DNA of 64,000 nucleotides from assembly GCF_016907715.1 (NCBI RefSeq), contig NZ_JAFBCM010000001.1, positions 1,240,001 through 1,304,000 of the forward strand. Reading direction: 5' to 3'. The notes beneath the pieces were generated by a model, which worked only from the letters and a program-made list of their open reading frames with translations, searched no databases and was not told the DNA's origin. A program made the translations under genes and the position numbers. Origin of the DNA: Tenggerimyces flavus (GTDB taxonomy: Bacteria; Actinomycetota; Actinomycetes; Propionibacteriales; Actinopolymorphaceae). How positions within the stretch are numbered: the first letter of the stretch is position 1; every line of letters begins with the position of its first letter. Shown one piece after another: positions 9,436-17,835 of this stretch.

Positions 9436-9494
9436 GAGGCCCTCTTCGGTAGAAGTGCGATCGCCAAGATCAACTTCAAGCCGAAGAGGGCCTC
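9436..9494 (+). promoter_or_regulatory. Hairpin covering the transposase ribosome binding site
   Basis: GAGGCCCTCTTCGG (9436-9449) is a perfect 14-bp inverted match of CCGAAGAGGGCCTC (9481-9494), with a 31-base loop. The right arm contains the purine-rich GAAGAGGG ribosome binding site and ends directly at the transposase ATG at 9495. RNA that reads through from outside the IS would fold and hide the site. A transcript starting inside the loop would not contain the left arm and would leave it open. Confidence 0.75.
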
Positions 9495-10427
9495 ATGCTG
9501 AGATATCCTGCCACCCTTCCGGGTCTGTCCACCGTCCAGCTGTGCTATCTGGCGAAGCTGCTGCGGGCTCATCGCCAGCGGATCGGGTCGAGGTGGCGCA
9601 AGCTGTCGCCGGGCCGGCAGGCGTTGCTGGTGTTGGCGTATCTGCGCAAGAACGAGACATACGAGGCGTTGGCGGCCGGGTTCGGGATCGGCGTGGCAAC
9701 GGCGTGGCGCTATATCCAGGAAGCGGTCCGGCTGCTCGCCGATCAGGCACCCACACTGGTCGAGGCGTGCTGGCAGCTGGCCTGGTCGGGGTCGAACTTC
9801 GCGTTCGCCGATGGCACCGCGGTGCCGATCGACCGGGTCCGTGGAGTGCCCGACCCGCACCGAGCCTCGGCCTGGACCGGCAGCGCCGCCAAAGCCCAGG
9901 CCAGAGCCAAAGCCGAACGGCAACGACGCGCCCGACAAGCCGGGAGAGTGCTCAACCCAGCCGCTGACGCCGCCCGCGAAACAGCCCGGCGTGCGGACCT
10001 GAACCGGCTGTACTTCTCCGGCAAACACAAACGCCACACCGTCAACCTGCAAGCCCTCGTCAACCCCCACGGCCAGCTGGTGTGGATCTCCGACGGACTA
10101 CCCGGCTCGGTCCAAGATCTCCACGCCGCCCGCACCCACGGCGTCATCGACATGTGCGAACGCGCAGAACTCACCCTGCTCTGCGACCTCGGCTACACCG
10201 GCTCCGACAGCCCCCGCGTACTCACCGGCTACAAACGCCCCAAGACCCGAACCCTCGCACCCGCCTACCGCGACGCCAACCGAGCCCTGGCCTCCATCCG
10301 CGCCCGCTGCGAACACGGCTTCGCACCCTTCAAACACTGGCGCATCCTGCACCGCCATCGCAGCTGCCCACGCAAAACCGGCACCATCGCCAAAGCCATC
10401 CACGCACTCATGACCCGACCAGGATGA
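9495..10427 (+). CDS. IS5-family transposase (DDE superfamily, Tnp_4-like)
   Basis: A 310-residue transposase. Residues 1-95 hold a helix-turn-helix DNA-binding region (YEALAAGFGIGVATAWRYIQ). The DDE catalytic core follows, with a first aspartate in FADGTAVPID (about 110), a second in CDLGYTG (about 232) and a glutamate in RCEHGFAPFKHW near residue 280. It catalyses cut-and-paste movement of the surrounding element. The ORF is full length and uninterrupted, with GAAGAGGG as ribosome binding site just before the ATG. That site is embedded in a hairpin, so translation is probably repressed on read-through mRNA. Confidence 0.92.
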   Translation: MLRYPATLPGLSTVQLCYLAKLLRAHRQRIGSRWRKLSPGRQALLVLAYLRKNETYEALAAGFGIGVATAWRYIQEAVRLLADQAPTLVEACWQLAWSGSNFAFADGTAVPIDRVRGVPDPHRASAWTGSAAKAQARAKAERQRRARQAGRVLNPAADAARETARRADLNRLYFSGKHKRHTVNLQALVNPHGQLVWISDGLPGSVQDLHAARTHGVIDMCERAELTLLCDLGYTGSDSPRVLTGYKRPKTRTLAPAYRDANRALASIRARCEHGFAPFKHWRILHRHRSCPRKTGTIAKAIHALMTRPG

Positions 10428-10557
10428 AAAAGGCTCATTGGCCCCTTTACGTGGGGTGGACGCCAGGTAGAGCGGGCACTGGCCGGGTAAGGCGACCACG
10501 CCACGCCACGCCCTACGTCCACCTCGTCCGGCAGCGATGTCGGTCGGATCGTCGGGC

Positions 10558-13500
10558 TCATCGAGCCAACCGCACGGCCACCGCCTGGACCTGGTCCGAA
10601 GCCGTCTCGTACGACAGCAACAGCCAGCCGTCCGCCTTCAGTTTCGCCCGCTGTGCCGGCGACAACGGCACCGTTACGCGCTTCTCGCCGGACCGCACCG
10701 GCTGCGACAACGACGACACCACATGGCCGCTCTGGTCCGGCGACCACACCGGGATCCCGCCGTCCGTCACCGCGCACGGCGTCAACCCGTAGTCCGGCGG
10801 CAGATCCGCCGCGAGCGAGCACGACGTCAGATACACCGGAATCGCGCCCAAGCCCAACGAACCGGCCCACAGGAACGTTCGCGCCGTCCCACCCGCGCGC
10901 GACCCGTGCAGGGTGAACGACAACGACGAACTCCCAAGCCGTACGGACGAAACCCGCACCCGCGACCCAGGCGAGACCGGCACCCGACCGGAGATCGGCA
11001 CGTCATTGCGCGCCGACTGCGCGATCGTCTGCGGCGACAACGCGCCGTTCAGGTTCGGCGACGACACGTTCGGCGGCGACGGCTCGACCGGCCGGTCCGC
11101 GGGCGGCGTGTAGCCCGGCAGCGACGCCAGGCCCCATCGGTACGGATCCGACTGCACCGACCCGAACGCCGACCAGGCGAGCCGCGTGCTCGCGTCGATG
11201 TGCCGCAACTCGGTCGTGCCCTCGGCCGCGGTGTTGTCGTTGTCGTACGGCGTGATGTTCAGTCCCAGCCGCGCCGGATCGACCGCGGACGGCAACACAG
11301 CAAGGGGAATCTTCACCTCGATCGAGTACCCGCCACCGGCGTACGCGTGCGGTACCGTCGTCGAGTTCGAGCCGACCCACTGAGCCGTCGACGCCACCTG
11401 GACGCCCGGCGCGTTCGGCGCGTCCGACACCGTCGACGCCAGCGGTCCGGTCGAGTACCCCTGGTGGTTGTCGGCGTCACGCGACCAGCACGGCCCGTTC
11501 GCGCCGTTCCCGTTCCCGTTGCGGTTCGTCGGATCGTTCGTGTACGGGAACACGCCCAGCTTGAACGTCGTCGCCGTGTCCTTCAGCCGCGCCGACGAGT
11601 CACCGCGCGGGTCGAGCAGGATCTCCACCGAGTCCGCCTGCCAGTGCCCGATGCACTCCTCCGGCGTCACCGCGTACGACTGGTAGTCGTCCCGCACGTT
11701 GACGAAGAAGTACAGGGCATCGTCGGTCCAGCTCACCCGTGCCGTGTTGCCGCCGACACCACAGTCGTCGATGCCCGTGCAGCCACCCGGGTTCTGCCAG
11801 ATGCGCCCGATGTCCAACGTCGGACCGGTGTACTCACCCGGCGACTCGACCCCGTCGACCACTGGCGCTGTCGACGCGTTCGCGATCGACGTCGACGGAA
11901 CGATCGACAGGGTCAGCGTCTCCGAGCCCGACCCTGCCGGCGCGGAGTACGTCGTCGTGATCGGCACCGCGACGGTCTGTGTCGCCGGCAGCGCAGTGTC
12001 GGTGTTCGTCAACGAGAACGTGACCACGGTCTCCGCCCCGGCGGCCAAAGAGGCGTACGGCTTGGACGTAGCGTCCGCCGTGAAGCCGGCCGGCACCGCC
12101 AGCGACACCGTTCCGGACTGCGCGACCGTCGACCAGTTGTGCACCACGACCGGGACCGACACCGTCCCGCCGACCACCACCGACTGCGCGGCGGACGACC
12201 GGCCGAGCCGCGCGGCTTGCGGCGCCACGGACGACAGCCACGCGTCGTACTCCGCCCAGTTTCCCCAACGCTGGAAGCGTCCTTCGGTCGGCGACACGAT
12301 CCGCACCACGTTGTCCGTGTAGCCCGATCGCGACCCGGTCGTGTACCGCGCCGAGATCCGCGCGTTCGCGTTCGCCGCGGCTGAGGCCGACGGCGTCACC
12401 GTGAAGCGCACCAGCGTCTCGCGCTTGGCGGACACCTCGCCGACCTTCTTCGGCCCGTCCACCGACCACCCCGCGGGCACTGTCAAGGCCACCTTGCCCG
12501 GCCGCAGCGAACCCGAGCCCGAACGCAGATGCACCACAGCCTCGAACGGTGCGCCCGCCACGTTGTCGAAGCGGGAGAACGTCAGGTACTCCAAGGTGCC
12601 CTTCGGCAGCCCACCCGGATCGGCACGCACCGCGCCGAACAGCACCGCGTCATCCTGACCAGCCAGCGGATTCGCAACCCCAGAAGGCGAAACGTTCGGC
12701 TGGAACGGCACGAACGACTGCGTCATCCCGAACCGCGAACACGTCGGAGCCGCCGCGCCCTTGAACATCACCCGCGACTGCGTCGGATAGGCCGCCCGAC
12801 CCTCGCTCGTGACCTGGCTCCACGACTTCGGCGTCCCCGCGGCGACACCCTGCAGGTTGCCCGCCGGCCAGCGGTACGGTGACGGGTACCCCGTCCACAC
12901 GCCCACGACCGCGTCGAGGTTGTCGGCGGCCGGGACGAATCCGGTCGTGCAGTGGGCGGCGTCGGTCGTACCGCCCGTTCCCGCCGTGTTGCCGCCGGAG
13001 AAGACCTTCTTGACCTGCCACGTACTCAACGCGCCAGGCCCGCGCAGCTGCTCGGGGAAGCGCGAGGGATCCGCTGCCGCGAGCACGCCCTCCCAGATCA
13101 GCCGCCCCGCCTGCTGGTGGTTGCCGTGCCCGGCGTTGAGCGTCGGCGTGAAGCCGATGTAGATCTCGGGCTGCGTCGTCCGAATCACCCGCGTCACCCG
13201 GCGGAGCGTCTCCTCTTCGTCCCAGAAGTACTGCGTCAGCGGCGCGCTCTGGTTGTAGAAGAAGTCGATCCGGTCGAGGTTGAAGATGTCGACCGTTCCG
13301 GACCGGTAGTGCGCGATGCGGTCCTCGTTCTCCCGGCGCAGGCCGAGAGCGGGGCCGAGCTCGGTGCCCACCGCGTTCCCGCCGCCCTCGCCGCGGGTCA
13401 CCATGATCACGCCGCATTTCACGCCATAGCGGTCATGCCAGACACCGCACGGCCCGATGATGCTGGTGTCGTCGTCGGGGTGGGCCCACTCGCCCATGAT

Positions 13501-13626
13501 GTGGATCTTGGTGTCGCGATCGGCGACGTACGATCCGGAGGAGCCCGACGCGAAGGCCGGAAGACCGACGACCGCGAGCGCCAGGACGAGTGCGATGGTG
13601 CCGAGCCTTCTGCTGTTGTGCCCCAT
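10558..13626 (-). CDS. Secreted PIG-L family deacetylase with C-terminal carbohydrate-binding-like domains
   Basis: A 1022-residue secreted protein. It has an N-terminal signal sequence (residues 1-28, ending FASG) and a PIG-L/LmbE-type deacetylase domain with the zinc motif AHPDDD (48-53) and a later GHGNHQQAG block. The long rear part has Ig-like NEW3-type segments (for example SLAVPAGF) and a CBM9-like domain (WTDDALYFFVNVRD and DSVEILLDPRGD). PIG-L enzymes remove N-acetyl groups from sugars; an extracellular form probably acts on a polysaccharide or glycoconjugate. ATG at 13626 is chosen because it starts the signal peptide. The gene lies 56 bases downstream of the mycosin gene on the same strand. 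Its terminator region appears to be disrupted by the IS. Confidence 0.85.
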   Translation of the reverse strand: MGHNSRRLGTIALVLALAVVGLPAFASGSSGSYVADRDTKIHIMGEWAHPDDDTSIIGPCGVWHDRYGVKCGVIMVTRGEGGGNAVGTELGPALGLRRENEDRIAHYRSGTVDIFNLDRIDFFYNQSAPLTQYFWDEEETLRRVTRVIRTTQPEIYIGFTPTLNAGHGNHQQAGRLIWEGVLAAADPSRFPEQLRGPGALSTWQVKKVFSGGNTAGTGGTTDAAHCTTGFVPAADNLDAVVGVWTGYPSPYRWPAGNLQGVAAGTPKSWSQVTSEGRAAYPTQSRVMFKGAAAPTCSRFGMTQSFVPFQPNVSPSGVANPLAGQDDAVLFGAVRADPGGLPKGTLEYLTFSRFDNVAGAPFEAVVHLRSGSGSLRPGKVALTVPAGWSVDGPKKVGEVSAKRETLVRFTVTPSASAAANANARISARYTTGSRSGYTDNVVRIVSPTEGRFQRWGNWAEYDAWLSSVAPQAARLGRSSAAQSVVVGGTVSVPVVVHNWSTVAQSGTVSLAVPAGFTADATSKPYASLAAGAETVVTFSLTNTDTALPATQTVAVPITTTYSAPAGSGSETLTLSIVPSTSIANASTAPVVDGVESPGEYTGPTLDIGRIWQNPGGCTGIDDCGVGGNTARVSWTDDALYFFVNVRDDYQSYAVTPEECIGHWQADSVEILLDPRGDSSARLKDTATTFKLGVFPYTNDPTNRNGNGNGANGPCWSRDADNHQGYSTGPLASTVSDAPNAPGVQVASTAQWVGSNSTTVPHAYAGGGYSIEVKIPLAVLPSAVDPARLGLNITPYDNDNTAAEGTTELRHIDASTRLAWSAFGSVQSDPYRWGLASLPGYTPPADRPVEPSPPNVSSPNLNGALSPQTIAQSARNDVPISGRVPVSPGSRVRVSSVRLGSSSLSFTLHGSRAGGTARTFLWAGSLGLGAIPVYLTSCSLAADLPPDYGLTPCAVTDGGIPVWSPDQSGHVVSSLSQPVRSGEKRVTVPLSPAQRAKLKADGWLLLSYETASDQVQAVAVRLAR

Positions 13627-13630
13627 CGCC

Positions 13631-13664
13631 GCATTGTTGGCCTGCCAACCCACCGCAACAATGC
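13631..13664. promoter_or_regulatory. Palindrome between mycosin stop and PIG-L start
   Basis: GCATTGTTG (13631-13639) pairs with CAACAATGC (13656-13664), and an inner TTGG-CCTG-CCAA gives a second small hairpin. It fills most of the gap between the two minus-strand genes and ends 4 bases before the PIG-L ATG. It could be an operator, a translation-control hairpin or a weak terminator. Confidence 0.45.
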
Positions 13665-13682
13665 CGACGGCCAAGTTGGCCG

Positions 13683-14867
13683 CTAGAGATCGTCCACTGG
13701 GGTCGACGCCATCCCCGGCTGCCAGCGTCGCTTCTGACCGCGCTTGTACGTCGTCACGGCGATCAGTGCGACCAACGTGAACGCCGCCGCGCCGCCGAAC
13801 GCGATCAGCGCGATGCGGATCGGCCGCTGGTCGGTCTCGGCCGGTCCGGCGATGGGCGGGATCGGCGCGGTCGCCCGCTTGGTCGGCTGGAGGCCCTCCG
13901 AGGGCACGATCGCGGTGACCGCTTCGTACGGGTTCACCACGCCCCACCCCAGCTTCGAGTCGGGCAGGTTGCCGCCGGGATGGTCCGCGGTGACCTCGAG
14001 CCGCCGCTTGACCTCGGCGGCGGAGAGGTTCGGGTACGCCGAACGGACCAGCGCCGCGACGCCGGAGACGAACGGCGCGGCGAAGCTCGTACCGCTCTCC
14101 GTGGCATGCCCGGTGTCCGGAGCGGTACTCACCACCGAGGCGCCCGGCGCCGCCACCGAGATCTGGAACGAGGACGTGGAGAACCCGGCCAGCTCACCCT
14201 TCTGGTCCGTCGCGCCGACCGCGATGACGCCGGGGTAGGCCGCCGGATAGCTGATCGCGTTGCCCTGCTCGCCGTCGTTGCCCGCGGCCGCGACGATCAC
14301 GACGTCGCGGGCGAGCGCGTACTCCACGGCCTGGCGGAGCGTGTCGTTGTCGCCGTGGGTGACCGACGACACGTTGATGATGTTCGCGTTGTGGTCGACG
14401 GCCCACCGGATCGCCTTGGCGAGCACCGTCACCGAGGCCTTGTCGACGCCCTCGGTGAACCGCACCGGCATGATCCGGGCGAGCGGCGCGACGCCCAGGA
14501 ACGGGGTGCCCTGCACCGGCTGCGCGCTGATGATGCCCGCGACGAACGTGCCGTGCCCGTCGCAGTCCCGCGAAGCGGGCACGGCGTCAGTCGTAACGAA
14601 GTTGTGACCTCCGCCGAGCCGCATGCCCTTCAGCTGCGGATTCCGCAGGTCGACGCCGGTGTCGACGACCGCGACCGTCGACCGGCGGCCGTCCGAGAAC
14701 GGCCAGGCGCGCTCGAACTGGAGCCGCTTCTGCTGCCACGGAACGGTCGTCACAGGCGCGGAACCGAACTGGTTGTCGCACACAGGCGCGGAAGTGTCCG
14801 CGAACGCGGCCGGAGCGGGTCCGAGCAGCGTCGCGAAGAGGGCGGCCAGGAGGCCGGCAGCTCTCAT
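13683..14867 (-). CDS. mycP: Type VII secretion-associated serine protease (mycosin)
   Basis: A 394-residue subtilisin-type (S8) protease of the mycosin family, which stabilises the ESX membrane complex and cleaves some substrates at the cell surface. A signal peptide (residues 1-23, ending AFA) is followed by the catalytic domain with D69 (VVDTGVD), H105 (DGHGTFVAG), oxyanion N197 (AAAGNDG) and S261 (SGTSFAAP). A proline-rich linker leads to one C-terminal membrane helix (AFTLVALIAVTTY) and a short basic cytoplasmic tail. All key residues are present. ATG at 14867 is preferred over GTG at 14882 because a GGGGA lies just before it. The distance from eccC/eccD shows the locus has been opened up by other genes. 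Confidence 0.92.
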   Translation of the reverse strand: MRAAGLLAALFATLLGPAPAAFADTSAPVCDNQFGSAPVTTVPWQQKRLQFERAWPFSDGRRSTVAVVDTGVDLRNPQLKGMRLGGGHNFVTTDAVPASRDCDGHGTFVAGIISAQPVQGTPFLGVAPLARIMPVRFTEGVDKASVTVLAKAIRWAVDHNANIINVSSVTHGDNDTLRQAVEYALARDVVIVAAAGNDGEQGNAISYPAAYPGVIAVGATDQKGELAGFSTSSFQISVAAPGASVVSTAPDTGHATESGTSFAAPFVSGVAALVRSAYPNLSAAEVKRRLEVTADHPGGNLPDSKLGWGVVNPYEAVTAIVPSEGLQPTKRATAPIPPIAGPAETDQRPIRIALIAFGGAAAFTLVALIAVTTYKRGQKRRWQPGMASTPVDDL

Positions 14868-15026
14868 CGTTCCCCGCTTCACAGCGGCGAGACTACCGGG
14901 CGCCGAATGCTGTCGCCCGAGCTAGGTTTTTGTCCTGCCATCTCAGGGAAGCAATGCGTCAGGTCAACGCGCGAACTTGAGACGCTCGATGGGGAAGGCG
15001 CGGACCGAGTCAGTGAAGGAGTAGGC

Positions 15027-15467
15027 GTGCCTGTGGCTGTGGTTGGTGGGTCGTCCGCCCCCTCGGTGCTGGCATTGCCGTTCGAGGTGGCCAGCGTTCC
15101 GAGGGCGAGGCGGCGCCTTGCCATGGATCTGCGTCGAGCGCACGTCTCGGCGGACCGGATCGACGACGCTCTGCTGGTCCTCAGCGAGCTGATCGGGAAC
15201 GCCCTCCGGCACGCCCGACCCCTGGCCTCGGGTCAGCTGCAGGTCTCGTGGTCGTCCGGCCCGGACGGGTTGGAGATCAGCGTGGCCGACGGCGGCGGTC
15301 CGACGAACCCGCGCGAGCTGCATCCGCCGGTGACCGCGCTCGGCGGCCGCGGGCTGTCCATCGTTCGCGATCTCGCGGTCGACTGGGGCGTGAAGCACCA
15401 CGACGGCGGGACGACGGTGTACGCCGTCCTCGCGATGGGACGGCTCGGGCTGCGGAACGGTCACTGA
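15027..15467 (+). CDS. Anti-sigma-factor-type ATP-binding protein (HATPase, RsbW-like)
   Basis: A 146-residue GHKL ATPase domain without a histidine-transfer region. The N-box is ELIGNALRHA (about residues 55-64), the G1 box is VADGGG and the G2 box GGRGLSIVRDLA. Such stand-alone domains are typical actinobacterial anti-sigma kinases that bind a sigma factor or phosphorylate an anti-anti-sigma factor. The GTG start at 15027 has AAGGAG 5 bases upstream. The DUF5926 gene follows 24 bases downstream in the same direction, but that gene has its own -10 box. The partner sigma factor is not in the window. Confidence 0.8.
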   Translation: MPVAVVGGSSAPSVLALPFEVASVPRARRRLAMDLRRAHVSADRIDDALLVLSELIGNALRHARPLASGQLQVSWSSGPDGLEISVADGGGPTNPRELHPPVTALGGRGLSIVRDLAVDWGVKHHDGGTTVYAVLAMGRLGLRNGH

Positions 15468-15491
15468 ACCGACTGCCCTACCCTCGCTCGA

Positions 15492-16457
15492 ATGGCGAAG
15501 AAGGCGCGTGCTCCGCGACGGCGGCCCGAACTGACCTCCGACCAGGTGCCCGTGGTGGGGCTCCGCGAGCCGTGCCCCTGTGGGTCGGGCAAGCGCTACA
15601 AGCAGTGCCACGGCCGCGCTTCGCGTGAGGTCCGGGACCTGCCGCCTGCGCGGTCGTTCGAAGGTCTTGCCGGTGAGTGCGACTGGGTCGCCTTGCGTAC
15701 GTTCGTCCCTGCCGCGACGGCGCCGCTGCGGTTGGCGGGCTCGGATCAGTCGGTGCTTGTCGCGACCGTCTTGCCGCTCGCCTGGCCCTCGTTGGTGGCG
15801 CCGGACGGGACCGTCTACCTCGGGGCGCAGGTGCCGACTCCTGGGAGTGGCGACGCGAGCCGCGACCTCGGCGCTGCTCTGGCGGCGGGCTTGGCCGCGA
15901 AGGCCGGGACTGTGCCCGAGGTGCCGATCGACTCTTCGTCCCCGCGGTTGCAGGACTTGCTCGACGTGTCAGTCGCGCCCTCGGTGGAGGTGCATCCGGA
16001 CGTCTCGTACTGGTCCTCGGGCCTGGTGCCGGAGGGCGACGACGACCTGGTCGCGGCCGTCGCGTCGTCGGTCGAACGGGTGAACGCGGCGATCGACCCG
16101 ACCGTGCGGCTGTCGTCGGTCGACGCGGCGTACTGGGTGCACGCGGGCGACAAGTGGAACCTGCGCTGGGTGCTGCCGCACGAGGAGGACGCGGTGATGG
16201 ACGCCTTCGCCCGGCTGCACGCGGCCGGCGGGTCGGCGTTGATCGAGGGGAGCCGGATGGTCGGCTCCTTCCGGGCGCACGGACTGACGGTGCCGGTGTG
16301 GGAGCTCCCGCCCTCGACGCCGGCCGCCGCACTCGAGGAACCCGCCGCCACGTTCGCCGCCCGCCTGGGCGACGCGCTCGCCGTGACCGGCCCGCTGACC
16401 TCCGACGAACGTCGCGCCCGCGCCGGCCTCGCCGGCCGCCAGGTCACCCTCCGCTAG
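15492..16457 (+). CDS. DUF5926 family protein with SEC-C zinc motif
   Basis: A 321-residue protein with a basic N-terminus, then a SEC-C metal-binding motif CPCGSGKRYKQCHG near residues 32-45, the same kind of zinc knuckle found at the end of SecA. The remainder is an actinobacterial DUF5926 domain (DVSYWSSGL, GDKWNLRWVLPHEEDAVMD). Its biochemical role is not known. It carries no signal or membrane segment, so it is cytoplasmic. A TACCCT box at 15479-15484 is only 7 bases before the ATG and no ribosome binding site is present, so the mRNA is probably leaderless. Confidence 0.8.
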   Translation: MAKKARAPRRRPELTSDQVPVVGLREPCPCGSGKRYKQCHGRASREVRDLPPARSFEGLAGECDWVALRTFVPAATAPLRLAGSDQSVLVATVLPLAWPSLVAPDGTVYLGAQVPTPGSGDASRDLGAALAAGLAAKAGTVPEVPIDSSSPRLQDLLDVSVAPSVEVHPDVSYWSSGLVPEGDDDLVAAVASSVERVNAAIDPTVRLSSVDAAYWVHAGDKWNLRWVLPHEEDAVMDAFARLHAAGGSALIEGSRMVGSFRAHGLTVPVWELPPSTPAAALEEPAATFAARLGDALAVTGPLTSDERRARAGLAGRQVTLR

Positions 16458-16548
16458 TCCCCGCCCCCGACGCGCGCACGTTCCCGAGACGTCGGACCTC
16501 ACCGGAACGCCTCCTTCGCGGGCACAGTCGTGATGCGGGATGGCGCGG

Positions 16549-16623
16549 GTGATCATGAACGTGATCATGAAGGCTGAGCCGTCGCATGTGCCGGTCCCGC
16601 TTCATGATCACGTTCATGATCAC
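16549..16623. repeat. 24-bp perfect inverted repeat built of tandem 12-mers
   Basis: The left arm (16549-16572) is two tandem 12-mers, GTGATCATGAAC then GTGATCATGAAG. The right arm (16600-16623) is its exact reverse complement, with a 27-base spacer. It therefore presents four copies of TGATCATGAA. It starts about 90 bases after the DUF5926 stop and ends 138 bases before the next gene. It could be a bidirectional terminator or a multi-site operator; the regular 12-bp repeat within each arm favours protein binding or a repeat family. Bases 16458-16548 show nothing else. Confidence 0.8.
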
Positions 16624-16761
16624 GGGCAGGAGGGGTCGTCGAGGGCCAGGTCGCCCGGCATCGCTACTCGGGAATTCATCACTCATTGACTTCCGTCGAG
16701 CGTCGCAGTACTTTCGGCTCAAGAATTCAACGCCTGATGAATACTCCAAGGAGATCGACCC

Positions 16762-17835
16762 ATGGCTACCTCGCATGCCCCACGACCGGTGGCGGTCGGG
16801 GTTCTGGCCGCGCTGGTCGGGGCGCTCGTCGCGATCGTGCTCGGCTTCCTCACGTTCGGCGTCCAGGCGACGCTCGCCCCCAAAGACGTCCCGCTCGCGA
16901 TCGCCACCAGCCAGCCGCAGCTCGCCCAGCTCGCGCAACGGCTCACCGCGCAAGGCGGCGACGACGTCGAGTGGACGCTCACCTCGCCCAACGAGGCCCG
17001 CCAACTGCTCGCCGACAAGGAGGTCTACGGCGTCCTCGAGCTCGAGCCGGGCAAGGCGACCGTCCGTACGAGCGGCGCGATCAACCCGACCGGCACCCAG
17101 CTCGCGCAGCAGATCCTCACCGGCGCCGCGCAGGGCCTCGCCGCCGCCAGCGCTCAGCGGGGGGCGCCGACCGTCGAGATCGTTCAGGCCGCCGAGCAGC
17201 CGGCCAGCCCCGCGGGCAGGACGGCGCCGCTCGCCGCGAGTGCGCTGCTGTGGATCGCCGGTCTCGTCGCGGCGGCCGCGTTCGCCCTCATGGCAGCCCG
17301 CACTGGCCGCAAGCCCGGCGTCGGCGCCAGGCTGGTCGAGGTCAGCTCGGCCGCGGTCGTCGCGACCGGCGTGGCCGGCGGGTTCGTCGCGCTCTGGGAC
17401 TCCACGCTCAACCTGGACGCGAGAACGTGGGGCTTCCTGCTCCTCGTCGCGTTCGGCTTCGCCGCGATCCAGGGCGGTGTCGTACGCCTGCTGGGCATCC
17501 GCGCTCTCGCGATCCTCGCCCCGCTGTATCTGATGGCCCCCGCCGTCGCGGGCCAGATCCCCGAGCTGCTCAACAGCGCCTACCGCGTCCTGCTCTGGTC
17601 CTGGACCCCGTTCCGCTTCTCCAGCGAAGGCCTGCGCAGCCTGCTCTTCGGCAGCCCGGAAGCGCCGGACGTCACCACCGCGATCTGGGTGTTCGCCGGC
17701 CTCGCGCTCGCCGGCCTCGTCGTGCTCGTCTGGCCGTCACGTCGAGTGAACGAGCCGCCCGCCGAGCCAGGTCCCGAGGACGCGGGCGTCCCAGAGCTCG
17801 ACCGGCGTGGCCGTACGCGGGTCGACGTCGAGTAG
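16762..17835 (+). CDS. Polytopic membrane protein, ABC-2/YhgE-like
   Basis: A 357-residue protein with one N-terminal membrane helix (residues 11-33), an extracytoplasmic domain of about 120 residues (with ATSQPQLAQLAQRL), and then about five membrane helices between residues 150 and 330. This layout resembles ABC-2 type permease or YhgE/Pip-related proteins, but no ATPase is encoded next to it. The substrate is unknown. An AAGGAG ribosome binding site lies 8 bases before the ATG. The charged C-terminal tail (after WPSRRVNEPP) is encoded in a 99-bp tail-to-tail overlap with the amidohydrolase gene. Confidence 0.65.
   Translation: MATSHAPRPVAVGVLAALVGALVAIVLGFLTFGVQATLAPKDVPLAIATSQPQLAQLAQRLTAQGGDDVEWTLTSPNEARQLLADKEVYGVLELEPGKATVRTSGAINPTGTQLAQQILTGAAQGLAAASAQRGAPTVEIVQAAEQPASPAGRTAPLAASALLWIAGLVAAAAFALMAARTGRKPGVGARLVEVSSAAVVATGVAGGFVALWDSTLNLDARTWGFLLLVAFGFAAIQGGVVRLLGIRALAILAPLYLMAPAVAGQIPELLNSAYRVLLWSWTPFRFSSEGLRSLLFGSPEAPDVTTAIWVFAGLALAGLVVLVWPSRRVNEPPAEPGPEDAGVPELDRRGRTRVDVE

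Larger units (their letters stand above)
9397..10436 (+). mobile_element. IS5-type insertion sequence, 1,040 bp
   Basis: Both ends carry the inverted repeat GAGCCTTTTTCATC (left 9397-9410; right reverse-complemented, ending at 10436), followed by a further matching TGG after one mismatch. ATT is directly repeated outside (9394-9396 and 10437-10439), which fits the 3-bp target duplication of IS5-group elements. One transposase gene fills the element. The intact ends, intact reading frame and target duplication suggest a recent, possibly active insertion. No second copy is present in this window. Confidence 0.9.

Noticed and set aside
10537-12384. A 615-codon open frame opposite the PIG-L gene
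   Set aside because: Arginine-rich translation without domains; the minus strand encodes clear signal peptide, zinc motif and binding domains.
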